Of a DNA stretch of 5,266 nt, positions 1 through 5,266 are shown one piece after another. Each line of letters opens with the position of its first letter. Position 1 is the stretch's first letter. Location: assembly GCA_965367215.1 (NCBI GenBank), contig CBDUIJ010000383.1, positions 1-5,266 of the forward strand. Reading direction: 5' to 3'. A program made the position numbers and the translations under genes. Source of the stretch: Granulosicoccus sp965367215. GTDB lineage: Bacteria; Pseudomonadota; Gammaproteobacteria; Granulosicoccales; Granulosicoccaceae. The notes beneath the pieces are model-generated. The model made no database searches. It was not told where the DNA came from and saw only the letters and a program-made list of their open reading frames with translations.

Positions 1-1
1 G

Positions 2-835
2 AGCACGGTTAGTACGGCGACACTGGGCCTGTTGATCATCGGCATCGTTGCCGGCCGACAACGACGACACGTCGCAGCGGCCGGTGCATTCACTGAAAGG
101 CTTGCAACAAGTAACAATGATCTGGCAGCTGCAAATATTTCCCTGAGGCAATTTGCGGGCATTGTATCGCACGATCTGAAGACTCCTGTTCGATATATTC
201 ATACGTTCAATAGAATGATCGCCGAGGATGCTGGGGATGCACCGGCGGTTGAGCAATACGTTGACGACATCGATCAGCAAGTGCAGCACATGGACCTGAT
301 CATCGACAGCCTTCTTGATTTCACGAAGGTTGGCTTTACCAAGCCCAAATTGGAAAATGTTGCCATCAACCATGTGTTCGCTGATATCGAACAGCAACAG
401 CATTCTGAAATCGAAGAACACGGTGCATTCATCGAGTTCAAGAGCAACCTCGAGACTCTGGTGCTCGCAGACCCCGGACTGCTAACCCGTGTCATCGACA
501 TCCTGATCGGCAACAGCTTGAAGTACGCCAGCGAGAACACGCCTGTCAGAATAGCGGTCCGTGCCGAAACAGACGATGAGCAAGCGCTGGTGTCGGTAAC
601 GGACAACGGCATTGGCATCGAGCCTCGCTATGCCTCGAATATTTTTGAACCCATGACCCGTCTTCACGGACCACATTCTCGGTACAAGGGAGTCGGTATC
701 GGATTGTCTCTGGCAAAAAGTATTGTCGAAAATCATGGCGGCCAGATCTGGCTGGACACGGAATTCACGCAGGGCACACGGATTGTATTTTCTCTACTTC
801 TCGCGCAATTCGTCGACCAGAAAAGGGCTGCATGA
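2..835 (+). CDS. Membrane sensor histidine kinase, C-terminal part (5' truncated by window edge)
   Basis: This is the cytoplasmic kinase half of a two-component sensor, which autophosphorylates a histidine and passes the phosphate to a response regulator. The frame is open to the left edge; the codon at 2 is taken as residue 1 of a 277-residue fragment. Residues 1-18 are hydrophobic and end in Arg-rich RQRR, which looks like the last transmembrane helix. A TTG at 32 is therefore not a credible start. A linker of about 35 residues, coiled-coil-like and without a recognisable HAMP domain, leads to the HisKA H-box SHDLKTPVR (phospho-acceptor His57, codon 170-172). The HATPase_c domain shows the N-box ILIGNSLKYA (Asn171), G1 DNGIG (201-205), an F-box-like IFEP, and G2 GVGIGL (230-235) followed by HGGQIW. 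The leading Asn usual in the N-box is Ile. The style resembles phytochrome-like and CHASE3-type kinases, but the sensor domain is outside the window. The stop overlaps the next gene by four bases (ATGA), indicating coupled translation with its likely partner. Confidence 0.93.
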   Translation, partial: STVSTATLGLLIIGIVAGRQRRHVAAAGAFTERLATSNNDLAAANISLRQFAGIVSHDLKTPVRYIHTFNRMIAEDAGDAPAVEQYVDDIDQQVQHMDLIIDSLLDFTKVGFTKPKLENVAINHVFADIEQQQHSEIEEHGAFIEFKSNLETLVLADPGLLTRVIDILIGNSLKYASENTPVRIAVRAETDDEQALVSVTDNGIGIEPRYASNIFEPMTRLHGPHSRYKGVGIGLSLAKSIVENHGGQIWLDTEFTQGTRIVFSLLLAQFVDQKRAA

Positions 836-1296
836 ATACAAGAAAACAGGATCTCGTTCTGCTCGTTGAGGACAGTGATATCGATGCAGATCTGCTGCAA
901 CGTGTCTTCAGGCGTCTGAGGCCTGAGGTCAGGCTCATGCGCAGTGAGGATGGCATCATGGCCCTGGAAGCACTTGAGCATTGCCGTCCGGATCTGATCA
1001 TCATGGACATCCGGATGCCGCGAATGGACGGACTTGAAACGTTGGAGATGATCAAGAAGGACAAGCAACTGAAAAGTATTCCGGTCATCATGATGTCCTC
1101 ATCGAAAGACGAAGACGATATCAACGAAAGCTATAATCGGCTGGCAAATGCCTACGTAGTCAAGACCTTTGATGCGAGAGAAGGCAGCAAGATAGAGTCT
1201 TTACTGCGTTTCTGGCTGGAGACAGCAGAGCTGAAAGTGTGCTCAGCTCTGCAACAGGCGACAAGCGCCAGCACACAAGGCCCATTCAACGAATAG
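832..1296 (+). CDS. Single-domain response regulator, CheY/Rcp1-like
   Basis: This 154-residue receiver protein has no output domain and is the probable phosphate acceptor of the kinase it overlaps. Receiver landmarks are all present: acidic pair Glu13-Asp14 (LLVEDSD), phospho-acceptor Asp59 in IIMDIRMPRMDG, Ser89/Ser90 at the switch position (VIMMSSS), and invariant Lys111. The spacing, the NAYVVK stretch and the terminal FWLETAEL match the Rcp1-like family, known as partners of phytochrome-type kinases, where the C-terminal FW segment helps dimerise the receiver. The residue after Lys111 is Thr instead of the usual Pro, and the Gly normally found in the LGANAY-like stretch is missing (LANAY). 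About 20 residues of polar tail (132-154) follow the domain. The ATG at 832 overlaps the upstream TGA, and a weak purine-rich ribosome site (AAAAGGG, 821-827) precedes it. With no DNA-binding domain, it likely acts by protein-protein contact or as a phosphorelay intermediate. Confidence 0.93.
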   Translation: MNTRKQDLVLLVEDSDIDADLLQRVFRRLRPEVRLMRSEDGIMALEALEHCRPDLIIMDIRMPRMDGLETLEMIKKDKQLKSIPVIMMSSSKDEDDINESYNRLANAYVVKTFDAREGSKIESLLRFWLETAELKVCSALQQATSASTQGPFNE

Positions 1297-1443
1297 AACT
1301 ACGAGCCTGCTACCCTCCTCGCCATTATTGACAGACCTTTGGTGGATCTCCTTGAAGGTGAGACTCCTTGACACCAGAAGTGCTTAACCGTCGTCACACG
1401 TATCGACTGGAGTGACAATGAACGCCTGTCAGCAGCACACCAT
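1297..1443. other. Convergent intergenic region, no gene seen
   Basis: This 147-bp gap separates the 3' ends of the response regulator (plus) and the binding protein (minus). It contains an imperfect 15-bp tandem direct repeat (1341-1355 and 1357-1371; 12 of 15 bases equal, both ending CTCCTTGA). TGGTG (1340-1344) and CACCA (1372-1376) flank it as short inverted arms. A second weak inverted pair is GTCAC (1393-1397) with GTGAC (1412-1416). Neither is followed by a T-run on either strand, so I cannot name a terminator. No credible reading frame lies within it. Confidence 0.6.
1341..1371. repeat. Imperfect tandem direct repeat, 2 copies of 15 bp at 16-bp period
   Basis: Copy one (1341-1355) and copy two (1357-1371) share GGTG at the start and CTCCTTGA at the end and differ at three central bases. 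The pair lies between the convergent 3' ends. It could be part of a weak hairpin, a protein-binding site, or chance. The sequence shows only the similarity; any function is unknown. Confidence 0.4.
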
Positions 1444-2571
1444 CTAATCCGTTCCGACAACCACCCCCTTTATCCAGTTATTGAAATACCGCTCGCGCAG
1501 TCGGGACGTTCGCGCATACCAGCGCGTATCACGATACAAGGCATTGGCAAGATGATGGCCGGCCGTCGGCAGATGATCGCTCATGACCATACCCGTGTCC
1601 GGATGCAAGCCGATGTAACGAAAGGCACTGTAGCGCAAGGGACCATATGGAATCAGTCTGGCCACGTGAGCCAGCCTTTCAGGGTGCAGTGCAAAGCGCA
1701 GGAACGACAGCGTGGGCGAGTTGTCTGCCGTGGATGTCTTCGGCATGGCCCACACGCTACGATCGATGATCTGCCCATCCCAGATCATGTTGATGGGCGC
1801 ACCACGACTCCAGGCATCGAAGAAACGACCGTTGTAGCCAGATGCCATGACGACATCGCCTTGCTTGAGTAGCGCGACCGCTTCTGCCGGATCGTCCCAC
1901 CAGATCACTTGATCTCTCAATACTTCGAGCCGTCGAGTTACCAGACGCAAACCACGTTCCGTGCTCAACAGATCATAGATCTGACCAAGGGGTACACCTT
2001 CTGCCATCATTGCCCATTCGAACAGGGCTGCCGGGCTACGTTGCAAGGCACGCTTTCCTGGAAAACGCTCCAGATCGAAAAGATCCCCGATACGAACGGG
2101 CTTCTCCCCGGTAAACGCCTTCTCATCATAGGCAATCAGAGTCGAGTATGTGAGATGAGCAACACTGCACCGGCCAAAGACACCAGGGTAGAAGTCCTCT
2201 ATGGAAAAGTCGTCAGTCTCCCCGAGTGCCTGATGTTGCAATTTCTCGTCAATGCTGACTGCCACCAGACTGGCATGGCTGATCGGTTTCAACAGGCCGG
2301 CCTGACAGGCAGCCTCTGCCTCGTCTTCCAGCATATCGAGAATGTCCGGCGGAGAGTTCTCCGTGAAAACCTCCAGGCCGCCCGTGTACTCAGTCGTCTG
2401 TATACGGATATCACTGACTTGCTCGAACGGTTTGAACAAAGCAGCTTGCTGAGCGACTTCGTAAGCACCACCCCATGTACCGATGCGCAAGACCTTCTCT
2501 GACTCGTCCGCATGAGCACTGACACTGGCCAGAATCAGCAATATCGACAAACCCGCGCTACAGCGCATCAT
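1444..2571 (-). CDS. Periplasmic extracellular solute-binding protein, PotD-like (COG0687 type)
   Basis: A secreted type-II periplasmic binding protein that normally delivers a small solute, often a polyamine-like or other organic cation, to an ABC importer. From the ATG at 2571 it has 375 residues. Residues 1-21 form a signal peptide (MMRC, hydrophobic core LSILLILASVS, AHA before DESEK), so the mature protein starts near Asp22. Family landmarks follow: VLRIGTWGGAY (31-37 is GTWGGAY), FPGKRAL (170-176), WWDD (224-227), GYNGR (YNGR 246-249), IWDGQ (263-267), VWAMPK (273-278) and IPYGP (307-311). Cys89 and Cys135 sit where members of this family often have a cysteine pair, so a disulfide is plausible. 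The frame extends upstream to a GTG at 2631, but that start would lie deep in the ClC gene and put 20 polar and basic residues ahead of the signal peptide, so I reject it. The second ATG (2568) is equally possible. No ABC permease or ATPase is in the window. The ligand cannot be assigned from sequence. Confidence 0.9.
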   Translation of the reverse strand: MMRCSAGLSILLILASVSAHADESEKVLRIGTWGGAYEVAQQAALFKPFEQVSDIRIQTTEYTGGLEVFTENSPPDILDMLEDEAEAACQAGLLKPISHASLVAVSIDEKLQHQALGETDDFSIEDFYPGVFGRCSVAHLTYSTLIAYDEKAFTGEKPVRIGDLFDLERFPGKRALQRSPAALFEWAMMAEGVPLGQIYDLLSTERGLRLVTRRLEVLRDQVIWWDDPAEAVALLKQGDVVMASGYNGRFFDAWSRGAPINMIWDGQIIDRSVWAMPKTSTADNSPTLSFLRFALHPERLAHVARLIPYGPLRYSAFRYIGLHPDTGMVMSDHLPTAGHHLANALYRDTRWYARTSRLRERYFNNWIKGVVVGTD

Positions 2572-4330
2572 TTTCTTCCCGCCGCGCTCGGTGCACCGTT
2601 TGCATATAAGACGTGATGATGGCGCCTTCACTCAGAACGCCCAGAAACTGATGATCGTGGCGTGAGAGCACCGGTATGGACTCACCGATGAACCCCTTCA
2701 TGTCATTCATGGCATCCCAGAGTGACGAATCCTCAAAGAGAACCAGACTGTCTGAATGCAGTTTTTCTTTCACTGAACAGCTTGATGCATTGTCCAGATC
2801 CTGCAGACGCAGCAATCCGACAAACCGGTGCCTTGAATCAACCACAACAGCTTCTGCTCGCTTTTCACTGATCATTCTTGCATGCGCCGTGTTCACGGAC
2901 TCATCCGGGTGGACCGTCACGGCCTCTGACAAGTCCAGCGATGACAGTCGCACATGTTGCATCTGCGCACGATCGCGACCACCAGACAGATCCACGCCAC
3001 GCGCAGCCAGTTGGATATCGAACAGCGATCGTCCGGCCAACCGGAACACGATGAGGTTGGCAAAAACCACCGACACCATCGCGGCAATGGTCAGCTCGTA
3101 GTTCCGTGTCAATTCGAATACGATCAGAATCGCTGTCAAAGGAGCACCTATGATGGCGCTGGCCAGGGCAACCATACTGCTGATCGCGTAGACGGCAATA
3201 CCGGAGGTTTCAACACCTGCAGTGCCCAGCAAGTTCCAGCACAAGGCACCAAACAGGATGCCGACCAATAGTGATGGACTGAAGATGCCACCCGCAAAAC
3301 CGAAACCCAGACAAAGTGCTGTCAGCAACAATTTTGCAATGACCAGAGACGTCAGTTCAAGATTGCCAAAGGCCCCCTCGATGGTGGCAAAACGCAGCAA
3401 TTCGGTACCGATACCCAGGATGTCGGGGAGTTTCAGCGCAACGACACCAACTACAAGACCGGCAACAGCCGGGCGCAGCACCGGGTGAATTCGGCTGACG
3501 CTTGCCAGTCTTGCGCTGGCAATGACACTCTTCATGAAGACGACGGCGAGCAAGGCGCAGGCGATACCCAGTAACGCGAACAAGACAAACTCGTAGGCGT
3601 AATTGACGCCTTCAAAACTGACGAGAAACAGAGGTGGTCGATCGAACAGCACATTGGCAACGATGAAGCCACTGGCAGAGGCGACAGTCGTGGGTGCAAA
3701 CGCCTGTAGGGAGTAGTGCCGCAATATGACTTCATGGGCGAACACGAGACCGGCAATCGGTGCGTTGAAGGCGGTGGAAATCGCGGCAGCGACTCCACAG
3801 GCGATCGCGATCGAACGTGCATTGGGAATTCGCAATTTGAGCCTATCGAGCATGCTGGCTTGTAGTGCCCCAAGATAGACCAGAGGTCCATACTGACCTA
3901 CCGACGCACCGCAGCCCAGTGACACCACCGAAGCAACACTCGACACCACTCCTGAACGAACATCGGGCATCGGCTTTCGAAGTTGCGCTGCAAGAATGAC
4001 ATCAGCGGGCCCCAATGCACGCTGCTCACGCGTGAGCTTGTGCAGCAGGAAACCGACCAACAAGCCTCCCATTGTCGGCACCAGCACGGTCAACATCGCC
4101 AGAAGCTCTCGATCGAGTACCTGCACACGAGCGCGAGGCGAGATCAGCAGCCAGGTATTCAGCCAGGACACACACTCGACAAACAACAACGCCGACAGGG
4201 ACACCAGCGTGCCAAGCCCGCATCCCATCAAGGTGAGAACGACAAAGCGATAAGGCGTACTACTCGGGGCTGAATCCGTGTCCATCCCACACGGTAGACT
4301 CTCCAGCGTTTTATCGCAAATATGAGACAC
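2558..4330 (-). CDS. ClC-family anion channel/transporter with C-terminal CBS pair, atypical pore residues
   Basis: An inner-membrane ClC-family protein of 590 residues from the GTG at 4330, or 575 from the ATG at 4285. The GTG has no clear ribosome site, so the start is uncertain. Residues about 26-440 are the multi-helix ClC domain: GPADVI (107-112, at the GSGIP position), GCGASVGQYGP (139-149), FNAPIAGLVFAHEV (188-201), GGIFSPSLLVG (347-357), GAPLTAILIVFELT (395-408) and GRSLF (433-437). Two CBS domains follow, about 464-513 and 520-575; in this family such domains bind nucleotides or regulate gating. By alignment with E. coli ClC-ec1, the gating Glu148 is Tyr147 here, proton Glu203 is Val201, central Ser107 is Leu-like, and Tyr445 is Phe437. 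Loss of both glutamates suggests a passive or uncoupled anion path rather than a Cl-/H+ exchanger. The conducted ion is not certain. The frame is intact and the conserved fold motifs argue against a decaying gene. It heads a two-gene unit with the binding protein and is divergent from the hydrolase. Confidence 0.93.
   Translation of the reverse strand: MSHICDKTLESLPCGMDTDSAPSSTPYRFVVLTLMGCGLGTLVSLSALLFVECVSWLNTWLLISPRARVQVLDRELLAMLTVLVPTMGGLLVGFLLHKLTREQRALGPADVILAAQLRKPMPDVRSGVVSSVASVVSLGCGASVGQYGPLVYLGALQASMLDRLKLRIPNARSIAIACGVAAAISTAFNAPIAGLVFAHEVILRHYSLQAFAPTTVASASGFIVANVLFDRPPLFLVSFEGVNYAYEFVLFALLGIACALLAVVFMKSVIASARLASVSRIHPVLRPAVAGLVVGVVALKLPDILGIGTELLRFATIEGAFGNLELTSLVIAKLLLTALCLGFGFAGGIFSPSLLVGILFGALCWNLLGTAGVETSGIAVYAISSMVALASAIIGAPLTAILIVFELTRNYELTIAAMVSVVFANLIVFRLAGRSLFDIQLAARGVDLSGGRDRAQMQHVRLSSLDLSEAVTVHPDESVNTAHARMISEKRAEAVVVDSRHRFVGLLRLQDLDNASSCSVKEKLHSDSLVLFEDSSLWDAMNDMKGFIGESIPVLSRHDHQFLGVLSEGAIITSYMQTVHRARREENDAL
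2575..2580 (-). promoter_or_regulatory. Ribosome binding site of the solute-binding protein
   Basis: GGGAAG on the minus strand lies 3 nt before the ATG at 2571 and 6 nt before the tandem ATG at 2568, so spacing favours the second ATG. The site and both start codons lie inside the final codons of the ClC gene, whose stop is at 2558-2560. Ribosomes finishing the ClC protein would reach the start directly. Confidence 0.5.
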
Positions 4331-4396
4331 TACGCGCGACTGCCACAGGGCACGCTGAGGTCAGCGCTTCATGTTCGCATCAAAGGCGATTAACGA
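4331..4396. promoter_or_regulatory. Divergent intergenic region, expected to hold promoters for the ClC gene and the hydrolase
   Basis: Two genes start back to back here, so at least one promoter for each direction is expected in or near these 66 bp (111 bp if the ClC gene starts at the ATG at 4285). I find no convincing -35/-10 pair. The best plus-strand candidate is TAGACT (4295-4300), 17 bp before AAATAT (4318-4323), and it is weak and lies inside the N-terminal ClC codons if the GTG start is right. For the hydrolase, AAAGG (4382-4386) is a plausible ribosome site 10 nt from its ATG. Confidence 0.35.
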
Positions 4397-5203
4397 ATGA
4401 CGGCAACCATACACACACACCGATGGGCACCTGCCGCTGGCACGACTGAACGCCCTCTGGGCATCTACCTGTTGCATGGCACCGGCGAGCACCTTGCCCG
4501 CTATGATCGCCTGGCTAGTCGACTGGCACTGCAAGGCTGGCATGTCGCAGCACATGATCACATCGGACACGGACGCTCCGAAGGCCAGCGAGGCCTCGTC
4601 TATCCCGAGACCATTCTGTCTACCGTGGCGGCCGAGTATATCAACGCATTTGCCGAGGAGACCGGCGCTCTGCCCGTCCTGTTCGGACACAGCCTGGGCG
4701 GAGTGCTGGCTACGCAGCTGGTGATAGAGCAGTCACTTCCCGTGGCGGGACTCATGCTTTCCGCGCCCGCCTTCGCGCCGGTCATGCGCCCCATTGACCA
4801 CATGAAGCTGCGCCTGCTTTCCATCGTCGCCCCGAAGCTCTGTCTGGATCTGGGCTACGATCCCAGCCGATTGACAAATGATGTCACCGAACAACAAACG
4901 GCCTTGGCGGACAAGCTGCTGCATGGCTATAAATCGGCAACGCTCGTGAACTGGTTGCTACGTACCGGTCAGCGCATGCTCGACAAGGCGTCCGAGCTGC
5001 ACGTGGATACGCTGCTGATGATCCCCGGAGCCGACACGGTTGCGGACCCTGACAAGACACGTCAATTTGCCGCTGAAGCGCCGCCGCAGTATCTGACGGT
5101 ACGAGAATACGAGGGCTATTTTCACGAACTGCTCAATGAATCGCCGGAACGGCGAGATCGCGTCATGTCCGATATGGATCGATGGCTGGAACGCTTTCAT
5201 TGA
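4397..5203 (+). CDS. Serine alpha/beta hydrolase, monoacylglycerol lipase/lysophospholipase-like
   Basis: A 268-residue hydrolase of the Hydrolase_4 (PldB/MGL-like) group, which cleaves acyl esters such as monoglycerides or lysophospholipids. The substrate of this member is not known. The oxyanion-region motif HGTGEHLARYDRLA begins at His27. DHIGHGRSEG (54-63) follows, then the nucleophile elbow GHSLGG with Ser99. The probable acid is Asp213 in GADTVADP, and the catalytic His243 lies in YEGYFHELLNE. A cap segment of about 125-195 separates the nucleophile from the acid, as usual for the family. Length is typical. There is no signal peptide or membrane helix, so it is probably cytoplasmic or peripheral. 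The ATG at 4397 is firm: an in-frame TAA lies two codons upstream (4391-4393) and no other start occurs before the HGTGEH motif. It is transcribed away from the ClC gene. A functional link to the transport genes is not shown. Confidence 0.92.
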   Translation: MTATIHTHRWAPAAGTTERPLGIYLLHGTGEHLARYDRLASRLALQGWHVAAHDHIGHGRSEGQRGLVYPETILSTVAAEYINAFAEETGALPVLFGHSLGGVLATQLVIEQSLPVAGLMLSAPAFAPVMRPIDHMKLRLLSIVAPKLCLDLGYDPSRLTNDVTEQQTALADKLLHGYKSATLVNWLLRTGQRMLDKASELHVDTLLMIPGADTVADPDKTRQFAAEAPPQYLTVREYEGYFHELLNESPERRDRVMSDMDRWLERFH

Positions 5204-5204
5204 A

Positions 5205-5220
5205 GCCGGCGTAAACCGGC
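5205..5220 (+). terminator. Small GC-rich hairpin just after the hydrolase stop
   Basis: GCCGG (5205-5209) and CCGGC (5216-5220) form a 5-bp perfect stem around the loop CGTAAA, starting two bases after the TGA. No T-run follows directly. It could stabilise the 3' end or act with the next hairpin; alone it is not a standard intrinsic terminator. Confidence 0.35.
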
Positions 5221-5225
5221 ATGGC

Positions 5226-5249
5226 CTCGCCTGCCGGGCGGCAGCCGAG
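5226..5249 (+). terminator. Candidate terminator hairpin downstream of the hydrolase
   Basis: CTCG-C-CTGCC (5226-5235) pairs with GGCAG-C-CGAG (5240-5249) around the loop GGGC. This gives nine pairs with one C/C mismatch. The stem is GC-rich, but it is followed only by TTGT, a poor T-tract. Its place after the last plus-strand gene, in tandem with another hairpin, fits a weak or factor-assisted terminator. It could also be an intergenic palindrome belonging to a repeat family. Confidence 0.45.
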
Positions 5250-5266
5250 TTGTCCCGAAGCCTGAA

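Noticed and set aside
32..835. TTG at 32 as the true start of the kinase
   Set aside because: The frame is open to the window edge, and the residues before TTG continue a hydrophobic membrane helix, so the gene begins outside the window.
1328..1373. Two perfect TTGACA hexamers exactly 40 bp apart (1328-1333 and 1368-1373), possible -35 boxes
   Set aside because: Neither has a -10-like hexamer 16-18 bp downstream, and no gene follows on the plus strand. Likely chance.
1418..1447. Nine-codon ORF (ATG to TAA) preceded by GGAG in the convergent gap
   Set aside because: Too short to support. It overlaps the stop of the opposite gene and has no promoter or conserved content that I can see.
1909..2502. 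197-codon open frame on the plus strand opposite the binding-protein gene
   Set aside because: It lies wholly antisense to a gene with a clear signal peptide and family motifs. Its translation shows no recognisable domain, and it has no ribosome site.
2572..2631. GTG at 2631 as the start of the binding protein
   Set aside because: It would add 20 polar and basic residues ahead of an ideal signal peptide and lies inside the second CBS domain coding sequence. The ATGATG at 2571/2568 has a better-placed ribosome site.
3532..3891. 119-codon minus-strand frame inside the ClC gene
   Set aside because: It is a different frame of the same strand within a gene with strong ClC motifs. Its low-complexity Ser/Pro-rich translation has no domain.
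4397..5203. Hydrolase as a haloalkane dehalogenase whose released chloride would leave through the ClC protein
   Set aside because: Dehalogenases use an Asp nucleophile. This protein has Ser99 in GHSLGG plus the HGxGEH and YxGxxHE motifs of the monoglyceride lipase group, so it is an esterase/lipase type.

Overview
The window carries five protein-coding genes in moderately GC-rich, tightly packed bacterial DNA. Short intergenic gaps, overlapping genes and the protein families fit a proteobacterium, most likely a free-living or marine gammaproteobacterium. That placement is an inference from gene style only; there is no rRNA or other taxonomic marker here. I see no tRNA, rRNA, CRISPR array, transposase or attachment site.

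Layout. (1) Positions 2-835, plus strand: the 3' part of a membrane-anchored sensor histidine kinase. The window edge cuts it inside a transmembrane helix. Its stop overlaps the start of (2), 832-1296, a single-domain CheY/Rcp1-type response regulator, so the two form a coupled two-component pair. (3) 1297-1443 is a short gap between convergent genes with a small imperfect repeat but no convincing terminator. (4) On the minus strand, a ClC-family anion channel with two C-terminal CBS domains (2558-4330) is followed by a periplasmic PotD-like (COG0687) substrate-binding protein (1444-2571). The second gene's ATGATG start lies inside the last codons of the first. (5) After a 66-bp divergent gap, 4397-5203 on the plus strand encodes a monoacylglycerol-lipase/lysophospholipase-like serine alpha/beta hydrolase, followed by two tandem hairpins.

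How the genes relate. The kinase and regulator almost certainly act together. The regulator has no DNA-binding domain, so its output is probably by protein contact. The ClC gene and the binding protein are co-transcribed and probably translationally coupled. This is an unusual pairing, because no ABC permease or ATPase is visible. The hydrolase is divergent from the ClC gene and may only be a neighbour.

The most notable observation is the ClC protein. By motif alignment it lacks the external gating glutamate (GREGP reads GQYGP), the internal proton glutamate (Val instead), the central serine and the central tyrosine, while the ClC fold signatures and CBS domains are intact. It therefore looks like a passive or atypical anion pathway rather than a standard Cl-/H+ antiporter. 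No wholly new defence or mobile system is evident.
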